Source: Planctomycetota bacterium (lineage in GTDB: Bacteria; Planctomycetota; UBA1135; GCA-002686595). Taken from it: a DNA stretch of 64,000 bases. The stretch spans positions 186,001 to 250,000 of the forward strand of contig JABABA010000002.1 in NCBI GenBank assembly GCA_014238415.1, given 5' to 3'. Under the pieces are notes generated by a model, which searched no databases, was not told where the DNA came from, and was given only the letters and a program-made list of their open reading frames with translations. This document shows positions 41,755-50,758 of the stretch, one piece after another. Each line of letters begins with the position of its first letter. Positions within the stretch are counted from its first letter, which is position 1. The position numbers were made by a program, and so were the translations under genes.

Positions 41755-41913
41755 GGATCCATCCTAGGTCTGGGCTGCTCCGTTGTAACGGGTTGGGTAA
41801 TCCAGAATCTATGTAGGGATGTTGCAAAAAGCCGTTCAGGGCCCCCACAAGAGCGACCAATCAGGCAATTCTAGGCAGAGGCCGATAGATGTTGTGGCCT
41901 CAATATTCTCCCC
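41755..41913. promoter_or_regulatory. Divergent intergenic region, DUF1080 gene / beta-propeller gene
   Basis: 159 bases that must contain the two start regions. I could not assign promoter boxes or operators. Confidence 0.35.
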
Positions 41914-44900
41914 ATGCTAGCTCCCCTCCTGATCTCCCTGTGTCTCTTCGCCAGTAATGACCTGGTCCAAAACCTTGAAGTTCTCAGTCCCCGGCTGATC
42001 GGACCCGCTGGAATGAGCGGGCGCGTGGCGGCGGTTGCTGGGGTGCCCGGCGATCCACTCGTGGTTTGGGTCGGCGCTGCCACTGGTGGTCTGTGGCAAT
42101 CAAAAGACGGCGGCCTTTCTTGGGAAGCTCGCTTTGAACAGCAGGATTCCAGTTCCATCGGCAGCGTTGCTCTTTGGCCCACTGATCCTGATGTGGTTTG
42201 GGTTGGAACAGGCGAAGGCAATCCGCGCAATTCATCATCGGTAGGGACTGGAATCTACCGCAGTGCAGATGGCGGGATGAACTGGGAACACCTCGGGCTT
42301 GAGTTGTCCGAGAAGATCCATCGCATCTTGCTCGATCCCCGTGATCGGGATGTGGCCTGGGTGGCGGTGCTTGGTCCAACCTGGTCGGATGGGGAAGAGC
42401 GTGGCGTGTACCATACCCGTGATGGAGGCAAGACCTGGGAACGTCAATTGTTCCGCGATGCACGTACGGGCTGTTCTGACCTGGCAGCTGATCCGCGCAA
42501 CCCTGAACACATGCTGGCGGGTATGTGGTCCCACCAGCGCAGCCCGGACTTTTTTGAAAGTGGCGGTGAGGGCTCGGGCCTGTTCGTCACCCATGACGGT
42601 GGTGTGAGCTGGCAAGAGTTAGGAACTGATGACGGCTTGCCGGAGGCCCCTCTCGGGCGTATTGGCCTGGCATGGAGTCGTTCACACCCCAATACGGTCT
42701 ATGCCCTTGTGGAGGCTGAGAACCCCGTGCTCTTGCGTTCTGATGACGGCGGAAACAGTTTCCGTGTGGTCAACTCGAAGCCAAGTGTGGCTCCCCGTCC
42801 ATTCTACTTCTGCGACATTCGAGTGGATCCGGCGGATCCAGAACGGGTCTATAGCCTGCACACAATTGCGACTGTTTCAAATAACGGTGGTGAGGATTTT
42901 GAGACCCTGATTCCGTACAACTTGATCCACCCCGATCATCATGCTCTGTGGATCGACCCCACAAATCCCCAGCGCATGATCAACGGCAATGACGGGGGTA
43001 TTGCTTTCACACATAACCGGGGCAAGAGCTGGCGTTTTGCGCGCAATCTACCTCTGGCCCAGTACTATCACATTGCGGTAGACATGGCCGTTCCCTTTCA
43101 TGTGTACGGTGGTATGCAGGACAACGGCTCTTGGCGTGGCCCTTCGTCGGTTTGGGAGAACGGGGGCATTCGCAATCACCATTGGACCGAAGTCGGTTTT
43201 GGAGATGGTTTTGGCTGTGTTCCATTACCCGGTGCTACCACACGCGGCTATGGAATGAGTCAGGGGGGGGCGTTGTTTCTGTGGGACTCGGTCACCGGTG
43301 AACGTCGTGCGATTCGTCCCAACGAGCCTGACGGAACCAAGCTGCGTTTTGCTTGGAACGCGGGCCTTGCCGTGGATCCTTTCGAGCCCAACGCGCTTTG
43401 GTATGGCAGCCAGTTCGTGCACCGTTCCGAGGATTTGGGGCGTACTTGGAAGATCCTCAGTCCTGATTTGACCAGCAATGAAGAACGTTGGCAGCGGCAG
43501 GCTGAGTCGGGCGGCTTGTCGAGGGATGTGACCGCTGCAGAAAATCACTGCACAATTTTGACCATTGCCCCAAGTGAGCTTGAGCAGGGCCGATTGTGGG
43601 TCGGTACCGATGACGGCCGTTTATGGCTGACCATCGATGGGGGCGACACATGGACCAGTCTTGAAGATCGCCTTGAGGGTGTGGCGTCGAATACCTGGAT
43701 CGCCCATGTGGAGGCGGACAAGCATTCTGCAGAGGCTGCCTGGGTGGTGCTTGATGGCCACAGGCGGGGGGATCGGGTCCCTCATCTATATGTAACTCGT
43801 GATGGAGGCGCCAGTTTCGAGCGTCTGACTCTCGATGGAGTTGTTGGTCACGCCCATACTCTCGAACAAGACCCGGTGGACCCGGACTTGCTGTTCTTGG
43901 GAACTGAGGGAGGTCTTTGGGTTTCTGATGATGCTGGCGCGGCCTGGACCAAATGGGGCAAGGGCTTTCCCACCGTCCCTGTTCGGTCACTGGCAGTGCA
44001 CCCCCGGGATCATGATCTGGTCATAGGCACCCATGGGCGCGCCGCGTGGGTTGTGGATGACATACGGCCTTTGCGAGCAGCCAGCAGGAAGGCGATGGGT
44101 GAAGCTGTGGTTCTGGTGCCGCCGCCTCCTGTTATTGCCCATCAGGTCAAACAGACTGGTGAGTCCCGGTTTCCCGGTAGTGAAGAATTTCGTGGCAGCA
44201 ATCGGCCTCGCGGTGCGTTGATTTCATTCTATTTGATCGAGCCTGAAGGGGGCTTCGAAGGTAAAGGGGTCCTTGAAATCCTGGACGGTGCGCAAGGTGA
44301 GGTCATGATGCGTTTGAAGTTCGATCCCAAGAAGGGATTGAACCGATTGACCTGGAACCTCCGCAGTCACGGCCTTGTGGTTGATGAGGACAAGACGCCA
44401 CTTCTGGAACGAAAGGGAGGCCCGGAGATTGTGCCGGGTGCGTTCGAGGTACGGGTTCAGGTGGGCGGTGCCATGGCCTCGGCTCCCTTGACCATTCTTC
44501 CCGATCCCCGCAGTCGAGCGAGTTTGGATGACCTGGCACAGCGTCGTTCTCTGATGCTTGAACGGGGTCAGCTGTTGGCGGATATTGATGCCATATTGAC
44601 GCGGATGGAGCGCGTCAAGACTGATATTGTCTGGGTTCGCAATCGCGCTGAGGCTCTCCAGGAAACTAAGTCAGAAGAATCGGCCGACGAGCCGAAGTCT
44701 GAACTGACGAACCAACTCGAGAGCCTTGAGAAGGCACTTACGGATGCGATCGATGAAATCGTTGCCCCGGAGGATCAGCGAGGTATTCATGAATCGAACC
44801 GTATCATGGATCGCTTGGGGCGTATTGGTTGGTATTTGGGCTCAAATCGCGGCGCTCCCCGACCGGCAGAACAGGCAAGCTTGGCAAAGATCTCGAATGA

Positions 44901-45012
44901 AGTGAGCGAGGTCATAGCGCGTATCGATCAGCTCCTGAATGACAAGCTGCCTGCGCTGAGTGCTTTGATACTTGATGCTGGCCTGGTGCCTTTCGGCAAG
45001 CAAGGCAAGTAG
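41914..45012 (+). CDS. Sortilin/VPS10-type beta-propeller exoprotein (BNR repeats)
   Basis: 1032 aa. A weak signal-like start (MLAPLLISLCLFAS) leads to LIGPAGMSGRVAAVAG. Repeated propeller blades carry the BNR/Asp-box pattern (S-x-D-x-G-x-x-W): SKDGGLSWE, SADGGMNWE, TRDGGKTWE, THDGGVSWQ, TIDGGDTWT and SDDAGAAWT. The family's MQDNGSWRGPS and GNDGGIAFT motifs are present. The last 250 residues form a beta domain and a coiled-coil-like helix pair (from about 880). Related proteins are common in Planctomycetes, Bacteroidetes and Acidobacteria and are labelled glycosyl hydrolases or VPS10-domain proteins; the activity is unproven. Confidence 0.9.
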   Translation: MLAPLLISLCLFASNDLVQNLEVLSPRLIGPAGMSGRVAAVAGVPGDPLVVWVGAATGGLWQSKDGGLSWEARFEQQDSSSIGSVALWPTDPDVVWVGTGEGNPRNSSSVGTGIYRSADGGMNWEHLGLELSEKIHRILLDPRDRDVAWVAVLGPTWSDGEERGVYHTRDGGKTWERQLFRDARTGCSDLAADPRNPEHMLAGMWSHQRSPDFFESGGEGSGLFVTHDGGVSWQELGTDDGLPEAPLGRIGLAWSRSHPNTVYALVEAENPVLLRSDDGGNSFRVVNSKPSVAPRPFYFCDIRVDPADPERVYSLHTIATVSNNGGEDFETLIPYNLIHPDHHALWIDPTNPQRMINGNDGGIAFTHNRGKSWRFARNLPLAQYYHIAVDMAVPFHVYGGMQDNGSWRGPSSVWENGGIRNHHWTEVGFGDGFGCVPLPGATTRGYGMSQGGALFLWDSVTGERRAIRPNEPDGTKLRFAWNAGLAVDPFEPNALWYGSQFVHRSEDLGRTWKILSPDLTSNEERWQRQAESGGLSRDVTAAENHCTILTIAPSELEQGRLWVGTDDGRLWLTIDGGDTWTSLEDRLEGVASNTWIAHVEADKHSAEAAWVVLDGHRRGDRVPHLYVTRDGGASFERLTLDGVVGHAHTLEQDPVDPDLLFLGTEGGLWVSDDAGAAWTKWGKGFPTVPVRSLAVHPRDHDLVIGTHGRAAWVVDDIRPLRAASRKAMGEAVVLVPPPPVIAHQVKQTGESRFPGSEEFRGSNRPRGALISFYLIEPEGGFEGKGVLEILDGAQGEVMMRLKFDPKKGLNRLTWNLRSHGLVVDEDKTPLLERKGGPEIVPGAFEVRVQVGGAMASAPLTILPDPRSRASLDDLAQRRSLMLERGQLLADIDAILTRMERVKTDIVWVRNRAEALQETKSEESADEPKSELTNQLESLEKALTDAIDEIVAPEDQRGIHESNRIMDRLGRIGWYLGSNRGAPRPAEQASLAKISNEVSEVIARIDQLLNDKLPALSALILDAGLVPFGKQGK

Positions 45013-45022
45013 CCAAGACGGG

Positions 45023-45319
45023 CTAGCCGCCCTTATGCATGGGCCGTACCGAGAGAACATCGATTTCTCGATGTCGAAGGTATTGGTGTATGGTCTTCAA
45101 TCGAGCGTTTTCAAGACTGTGGGCCTGGATTGGAAAGCTCAATCTACAGCCCTGTTGTGTGTACAGAACCTGGACCCGGTACCAAACAGGCCGTGGATGT
45201 TTCTTCAGTTGAATCAAGATGGCAGGGAAACGGACCCCGTATCCCTCCAACTTGTAAGCCCATTCCTTGCCAAAATCAAGTGGCTGGTAGGCTTCCAGGC
45301 GCACTTTCAGAACAGTCAC
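45023..45319 (-). CDS. Hypothetical small protein
   Basis: 98 aa from GTG 45319, which follows an in-frame TGA by one codon. The composition is ordinary for a folded basic alpha/beta protein (KEWAYKLEGYGVRFPA, HPRPVWYRVQVLY, IHQYLRHREIDVLSV). No family is recognised. It lies 51 bases downstream of the LeuA-like gene on the same strand and ends 10 bases from the convergent beta-propeller gene. It fills a 358-base gap that has no other good candidate. Codon use is plausible but homologues were not checked. Confidence 0.5.
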   Translation of the reverse strand: MTVLKVRLEAYQPLDFGKEWAYKLEGYGVRFPAILIQLKKHPRPVWYRVQVLYTQQGCRLSFPIQAHSLENARLKTIHQYLRHREIDVLSVRPMHKGG

Positions 45320-45370
45320 AATTCATGTCAGTCACTTGGCTGAAAGTTAGATTGGGTAACAGTATTGTTG

Positions 45371-46576
45371 CTAGCCAGCCGCTGTAACAACCTCGTCATC
45401 GGTCAGTTGTCGATTCGAGGCTTTCGCCGCTTCCAGCACTCGGCCAATGCGCTCTTCGGTTACTTCGATCCCGTTGTGCTCAAGCACCCAGACGATGTTG
45501 GATTTGCCCGACATGGGACCCACCGCGATCTTTTGTTTGAGGCCGAAGAGGTCTGCAGGCACTCCAGAATAGACCCGGTTGGCAAGCCAATCGTCACCCT
45601 TGTTGAAGGCCTTGATCACAGCTGCAGCATGAACGCCGGTCGATGTTTCAAATGCATCTTTGCCAAAGACCGCATAGTTCGGTGGCAAAGGAATACCTAT
45701 TGCGCGGGCAGCCAGTTCTACATATTCGCCCAAGCGCGTCAGGTCCCCCTGGAACCAACCCAGCAGCTTGAGGTTGACCAGCAAGAGGTCCATCTCCACA
45801 TTTCCGGTGCGCTCGCCAACGCCCATGGCGGAACCATGGATACGGGTGGCGCCCGATTCGATGGCAGCCAGTGCGTTGGCCAGCCCTAAGCCACGATCTC
45901 GATGCCCATGCCAGTCGATTCCCACATCGCGGCCGGATTCGGCGACGATTTCTTTCACAAACCCAATCAATCGCTGCACGCCACTTGGGGTTACGTGGCC
46001 GCATGTGTCGCAAACACAGATACGGCTGGCGCCGGCTTCTATGGCGGTTTCGTAGAGGGCACGCACGTGATCCGGTTGGGCTCGTGTTGTGTCTTCAGTT
46101 ACGAACATTGAAGGTATTCCCTCCTTCGTACAGAACTCGATTGCCTCTTTGGAGAGTTCCACCATTTTCTCTATCTTCCAGTCTTCGGCGAACATGCGGA
46201 TGGGGGACGAGCCGATGAACGCGCAGACTTCGATGGGCGCGCCTACGACCTGCATTGCTTCCGCTGCGGGGGCAATGTCAGAGACGAGGGTACGACAGGC
46301 CACGTTCGGTGTAATGTTCAGATCGGCCATCTCCCGGCAGAGGGCCAGGATCTGGCTGCGGGCCTTTTCGCTGGCACCCGGCAGGCCAATGTTTGCTGTG
46401 TGGATCCCCAAGCTTTCCATCAAGTGGATCAGGGCAATCTTGTCGTCCAGCCTGGGGTCAATGGCTGAAGGGCTCTGCAATCCATCGCGTAGGGTTTCGT
46501 CGTCGAGCTGGACCTCGAACCCGGGAGCGGGATCAATGTTCCAGTCATGAATCAGGTTGTCCTTCTTGGTGGTCAT
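45371..46576 (-). CDS. DRE-TIM metallolyase family (2-isopropylmalate/homocitrate synthase-like)
   Basis: 401 aa from ATG 46576. VQLDDETLRDGLQSPSA holds the D-x-x-x-R-D-G metal/acid motif. VTEDTTRAQPDHV, CDTCGHVTPSGV and WHGHRDRGLGLANALAAIESGATRIHGSAMGVGERTGNVEMD in short blocks match the acyl-transferase barrel and its His-x-His metal pair (here HGHRD, not the usual HxHND). It condenses acetyl-CoA with a 2-oxo acid in known members. It lacks the C-terminal allosteric domain of typical LeuA (about 500 aa). Divergent from the aspartate kinase-like gene, so an amino-acid role is plausible; the substrate is open. Confidence 0.82.
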   Translation of the reverse strand: MTTKKDNLIHDWNIDPAPGFEVQLDDETLRDGLQSPSAIDPRLDDKIALIHLMESLGIHTANIGLPGASEKARSQILALCREMADLNITPNVACRTLVSDIAPAAEAMQVVGAPIEVCAFIGSSPIRMFAEDWKIEKMVELSKEAIEFCTKEGIPSMFVTEDTTRAQPDHVRALYETAIEAGASRICVCDTCGHVTPSGVQRLIGFVKEIVAESGRDVGIDWHGHRDRGLGLANALAAIESGATRIHGSAMGVGERTGNVEMDLLLVNLKLLGWFQGDLTRLGEYVELAARAIGIPLPPNYAVFGKDAFETSTGVHAAAVIKAFNKGDDWLANRVYSGVPADLFGLKQKIAVGPMSGKSNIVWVLEHNGIEVTEERIGRVLEAAKASNRQLTDDEVVTAAG

Positions 46577-46803
46577 GATCGCTCGGGAGTCGTTGTTGGC
46601 GCTAAATGTTCGAACCGGGCCCAGTTCGGATGCCGCTGGCATTATCCACCAAGTCGTACCCCTTGGGTTTGGCCTGAACAGCCGCCCAAGGGCGATACCA
46701 CGTCCGCTGGTCTTGAAGCGGATGACCCTCGTTCTTCATCATCCCGGAATCAAGCGGGCGGGGGGCCAAAAAAAATGCTCCCAGCCCGTAGACTGCTCCA
46801 AGC

Positions 46804-48144
46804 ATGCTGCATCGTCGAGTCTTGAAGTTTGGAGGAGCCGCCCTGGCCGATGGTCCGGGGGTTGAGCGCGTGGCAGACATCATTGCCGGACATGATGGCC
46901 CGCCGCCGGTGGTGATTGTCAGTGCCCACCAGGGGGTTACTGACCTGCTTGAAATAGTTGCTTGGGCTGCTGTCAGGGGCAGCCTCGAGGCGGATCGCGT
47001 GCGCATCCGGCACCGTACTCTTCTGGCTCAACTTGGTTTGCCCAGTGAGCTCCTGGATCGGTTCTGGCGCGAGCTCCTGCACTTGCTTTCGCATTTGCAG
47101 AGTCAAGGGTCCTTGCGGCCCCAGGACTTGGACCTGGCCTGGTCATTTGGCGAGCGATCCAGCGCGCGCATTGTTGCTCACCTGCTGCGGTCCCGGGGAA
47201 TTGAGGCAACGCCTGTGGATGCTTGGGATCTGGGCTTCTTGACCGATTCCCTGCACGGACAAGCGCGTCCTTTGGAGGGTATCACTGATTCAATCCGCGG
47301 GGCTCTTGCAGAAATTCCTGGAGTGGCGGTCGTGACTGGATTTTTGGCCAAGGATCCGGCTGGTCGACTGACGACACTGGGTCGTAACGGGTCAGACCTG
47401 ACCGCGTCATGTGTTGCGGAAGCCATCAGCGCTCCCGAGATTCAGTTTTGGAAGACAGTCAGTGGCATCATGACTGCCGACCCCTCAAGGGTTTCAAGCG
47501 CGCGCTTGATTTCTCAGCTGGGTTATGGAGAGGCAGCAGAGTTGGCTTTCCATGGGGCACAGGTCTTGCATCCTGCTGCGGTGGCTCCAGCTGTGCGTGC
47601 GCGGGTTGCAGTGACCGTTCGCAATGTGGCGAATCCTGATGCGCCGGGAACACGATTGGTGGCGGGCATCCGCCGAAATGGGCCTGTGGCCGTGGGCTCG
47701 CGCGCGGATCTCGTCCATCTGGAATGTGTGGTTTCTGCACCAGAGGCCCGGGGTTTGGGAGCTGCGGAGTTTTTTGCTGCTTTGGAAGAACGCCGCCTCT
47801 CGCCGACGATTTTGACTTCATCGGGCGATACTTTGGGGGCCTTCGTCCCCGCTGCTCCAGGCATTGAAGAGCTAGAAGCTCTTTGGGGTGATCGCATGCG
47901 GATAACGCGCGATCTGGCAAGTGTGGCGTTGGTTGGCAAGGGAAATGGCCGCGATCGCAAGCTGGGTCAACAGGCCTATGATTTGCTCGACGGGGCTGGG
48001 ATTGAAGTGCGTCATGCAGCAATCGGGGCGCGTACTCGCAGTCAAGCGTTCGTGGTGCATCAAACAGATCTCAGCTCTGCATTGGCCGTGCTACATGACT
48101 TGGTTGTGCCAGAATTGGGGGTTGGCGCCCAGAACCTCAGCTAG
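46804..48144 (+). CDS. Aspartate kinase-like protein
   Basis: 446 aa. The amino acid kinase fold begins VLKFGGAALADGPGVERVADII; later come GRNGSDLTASCVAEAI, SGIMTADPSRV, ISQLGYGEAAELAFHGAQVLHP (the family's conserved SYxEAxELAxxGAxVLHP) and C-terminal ACT-like repeats. Length matches aspartokinase III (449 aa). Two conserved spots differ: KFGGTS reads KFGGAA, and WTDVDG reads WKTVSG. It would make aspartyl phosphate for Lys/Met/Thr synthesis, but the altered residues leave activity open. 227 bases separate it from the divergent LeuA-like start. Confidence 0.82.
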   Translation: MLHRRVLKFGGAALADGPGVERVADIIAGHDGPPPVVIVSAHQGVTDLLEIVAWAAVRGSLEADRVRIRHRTLLAQLGLPSELLDRFWRELLHLLSHLQSQGSLRPQDLDLAWSFGERSSARIVAHLLRSRGIEATPVDAWDLGFLTDSLHGQARPLEGITDSIRGALAEIPGVAVVTGFLAKDPAGRLTTLGRNGSDLTASCVAEAISAPEIQFWKTVSGIMTADPSRVSSARLISQLGYGEAAELAFHGAQVLHPAAVAPAVRARVAVTVRNVANPDAPGTRLVAGIRRNGPVAVGSRADLVHLECVVSAPEARGLGAAEFFAALEERRLSPTILTSSGDTLGAFVPAAPGIEELEALWGDRMRITRDLASVALVGKGNGRDRKLGQQAYDLLDGAGIEVRHAAIGARTRSQAFVVHQTDLSSALAVLHDLVVPELGVGAQNLS

Positions 48145-48184
48145 GCGGGGGTAACCTCCCGCCCCTCTCGATAGGATCCTTCCC

Positions 48185-49540
48185 ATGGCGTTCTCCGACC
48201 AAGAGGAAAAAGGCCTGCGCGGTTTCCAGGAACTGCTCGGCACTTCATCCGCCCTGGCAGCACGGTATATGGAAGGGGTACATGCTGCGGACCGTGTCGA
48301 GTGGCTTCGCGTGACCCAACCAGAGGAGGCTTGGCGCGTCTTCTTGGAATTGACAGTTGAAGATCAGGCGGATGTACTCGAGCATGCGGAGGACGACTTA
48401 CGTCGAACTCTGATTGCCAGGATGAGCGCTGGTGACTTGCGCCATGTGGTAGAGGAGCTGCCTTCTGACGAGGCGGTCGACCTATTGGCCGAGGCGGATG
48501 AGCATCTGGCCGAGGATGTACTTGCAGCGATTCCAGCGGAGACTGCACAGGAGCTGCGCGAGCTTGCGGTCTATGACCCTGATACGGCCGGCGGTTTGAT
48601 GGCCACGGAATTTGTAACTGTGGGTCCCACCGAACACATTGGTGATGCGGTCAAGGCGATTCGCAAGCAAGGCGAAGACGCTGAAGAGGAACTCGCCGTT
48701 TTCGTTGTCAATGACGAGGGACAGCCCCTTGGATTCTTGACGGACCGCATCCTGCTTAGTCAACCGATCCACACGCCAGTGGAAGAAGCCATGGTTGTGC
48801 CCGTTACGATCGACGTGCTCGCGGATCAGGAGGACGTTGGCCGCCTGGTTGAGAAGTATGGTCTCATCAGCCTTGGAGTGGTGGACTCAGCGGGCCTCTT
48901 GATCGGAGTGATTTCTGCGGAAGATGCTACCGAAGCCCGTGCCGAAGAGGCAGAGGAAGATCTGCTACGGCTGGTTGGCGCTAGTACGGATTCTCTGCAC
49001 GGACGACCATCCGTTGCTCATCAAGTACGCAGTCGTTTGCCCTTGATGGGTATTACGGTGCTTTCCGGCTTGCTCAGCGCCAAGATCTTGCGCATGTTCT
49101 TGGGAGATGCTGAGGGAGGTGCGGGACCCAGCGACATTCTGCGCTATCTGCCCTTGATCATGGGCCTGGCTGGAAATGTGGGCGTGCAGTCCAGTACCGT
49201 CTTGGTGCGTGCCATGGCCTTGGGAGAGCTAGAGGGTGCTCGACAAAGATCCATGTTGCGTAGTGAGACTTCGGTTGGGCTTGCAATGGGCGTTATCTGC
49301 GGCTTCGTTATTACCTTGGTGGTGACATGGCTTGAGCCTGGCCAATTGGGCTTGGTGGTGGGCCTTGCCACTCTGATTGCTATAGCGTTTTCGGCAACCT
49401 TGGGCACCAGTGTGCCCGTCGCCTGTCAGAGATTTGGAATCGACCCTGCCATCGTTGCGGGCCCCTTCTTGATTTGCCTGTCGGATATTGCGGGTTCGGT
49501 CATGTTTGTACTGGTGGCCAAGGGCCTCCTGGACTTATGA
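48185..49540 (+). CDS. mgtE: Magnesium transporter MgtE
   Basis: 451 aa, normal MgtE length. The N-terminal superhelical domain (about 30-135) includes LEHAEDDLRRTLIARM. Two CBS domains follow (YDPDTAGGLMATEFVTV, then VEEAMVVPVTIDVLADQEDV), which in the family sense Mg2+ and gate the pore. Five membrane helices close the protein, with RYLPLIMGLAGNVGVQSSTVLVR and DPAIVAGPFLICLSDIAGS, the ion-pore motif. No M-box-like leader is possible in the 40-base gap before it. The stop overlaps the signal peptidase start (ATGA). Confidence 0.95.
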   Translation: MAFSDQEEKGLRGFQELLGTSSALAARYMEGVHAADRVEWLRVTQPEEAWRVFLELTVEDQADVLEHAEDDLRRTLIARMSAGDLRHVVEELPSDEAVDLLAEADEHLAEDVLAAIPAETAQELRELAVYDPDTAGGLMATEFVTVGPTEHIGDAVKAIRKQGEDAEEELAVFVVNDEGQPLGFLTDRILLSQPIHTPVEEAMVVPVTIDVLADQEDVGRLVEKYGLISLGVVDSAGLLIGVISAEDATEARAEEAEEDLLRLVGASTDSLHGRPSVAHQVRSRLPLMGITVLSGLLSAKILRMFLGDAEGGAGPSDILRYLPLIMGLAGNVGVQSSTVLVRAMALGELEGARQRSMLRSETSVGLAMGVICGFVITLVVTWLEPGQLGLVVGLATLIAIAFSATLGTSVPVACQRFGIDPAIVAGPFLICLSDIAGSVMFVLVAKGLLDL

Positions 49541-50694
49541 CGCGCATCAGGCGGGCGCTTTGGCTGGCGGCTGGTGTGCTGCTGGTAGTGGTGATTTTTC
49601 AAGCCTATGTGGGTGGAATCTACCCGGTAGCTTCCTCCTCCATGGCCCCAACGCTCTTGCCCGGCGATCAGGTCTTGGTTCTTTACAATGCCGCGATTCC
49701 TGGGCGAGGTGAGGTAGTGGTGGTGCACGGCGCAGAACCAAATCCGTTGGTCAAGCGTGTGGCGGCCCTGCCCGGGGAGGAGCTTGCTATCACACCGGAT
49801 GGGGACCTGTTGGTCAATCGGAGCTACCTGCCAAGGGGTTCTCGTGGTCTGCCCCCAGCCTTGATTGTCGATACCCAACGCAGCTCTTTTGAGCAGCATT
49901 TCACCTGGCCCAATTCAGCACCGATCAGTGAAGGTTCCAGCCAGACGATAGTGCTCAATGGTCTAGATGCGCTCAGGCCAGGTCAGCAAGCCACACTGTT
50001 GCTGCGTAACGGGGTTCATGATGGCTACCTTGATGCTCTGGGTGAGGTGCGCTTTGGCGAGCAAGCCGTTGGGGATGCTCGGGTTTCGGCACGACTTGAG
50101 CTCTTGGATGAGCGCGGACAGCTGCTTGTTCGGCTTAGCGATCAAGGGGACATCTTTGAGGTGCGAGTTGATTGGCGACGGGGAGAGGTGAGCCAAGGAA
50201 CTCTCAGTCGGTTGACAGTCAAAGGCGGCGCCATTGAAGTTCGTGAGTCCGAGCCCTTTCAGTTGGAATTGTCATCCGACCTGCTTTGCCTAACCTTGGA
50301 CAATTTCGACAACGAAGTCAGGCTAATGACAGATGGGCGGCTGGTCGCAAGCTTCAGTTATTCCAAAGCCTCGCGCCAGAGCGCTGATCCTATTGAGCAT
50401 CGCTTGAGCCTAGGTATTCTTGGTGCGCGTTTGCGGATTGATCGTTTTCGAATCTGGCGAGACTTGCACTACACCTCCCGCGGTCGTTTTGGCGTTGATC
50501 ATGCAGTGCGGTTGGAGCCCGATGAGTTGTTCCTGCTTGGAGACAATTCTGATCATTCCACCGACAGCCGTGAGTACGGGCCGGTCAAGATCGAGCGATT
50601 GATAGGACGCGCGGCTTGGATTGTCTGGCCTCCGTCTCGAATGGGGAGGGTCGTAGTGCATTCAGAGGCCGTAGGGGGGGGCTGTGAGCAGTGA
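49537..50694 (+). CDS. lepB: Signal peptidase I with a large internal insertion
   Basis: 385 aa from ATG 49537. One N-terminal membrane helix (about 8-28), box B VASSSMAPTLLPGD with nucleophile Ser35, box D PLVKRVAALPGE with the general-base Lys73, and box E GDNSDHSTDSREYG from residue 335. Between D and E about 215 residues are inserted (roughly 105-320), beta-rich and ending in LRIDRFRIWRDLHYTSRG. It resembles a concanavalin-like sandwich and is absent from typical 180-320 aa enzymes. It removes Sec/Tat signal peptides. Overlaps mgtE. Confidence 0.9.
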   Translation: MTRIRRALWLAAGVLLVVVIFQAYVGGIYPVASSSMAPTLLPGDQVLVLYNAAIPGRGEVVVVHGAEPNPLVKRVAALPGEELAITPDGDLLVNRSYLPRGSRGLPPALIVDTQRSSFEQHFTWPNSAPISEGSSQTIVLNGLDALRPGQQATLLLRNGVHDGYLDALGEVRFGEQAVGDARVSARLELLDERGQLLVRLSDQGDIFEVRVDWRRGEVSQGTLSRLTVKGGAIEVRESEPFQLELSSDLLCLTLDNFDNEVRLMTDGRLVASFSYSKASRQSADPIEHRLSLGILGARLRIDRFRIWRDLHYTSRGRFGVDHAVRLEPDELFLLGDNSDHSTDSREYGPVKIERLIGRAAWIVWPPSRMGRVVVHSEAVGGGCEQ

Positions 50695-50758
50695 TCCGGG
50701 TGCCTGGGTTGCGGTTTAGGCAGAACCAGGGGGCCCACAGGGGGTTCACTAGGGCTAC

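Noticed and set aside
48145..48184. Mg2+ riboswitch upstream of mgtE
   Set aside because: The gap is only 40 bases, too short for an M-box.
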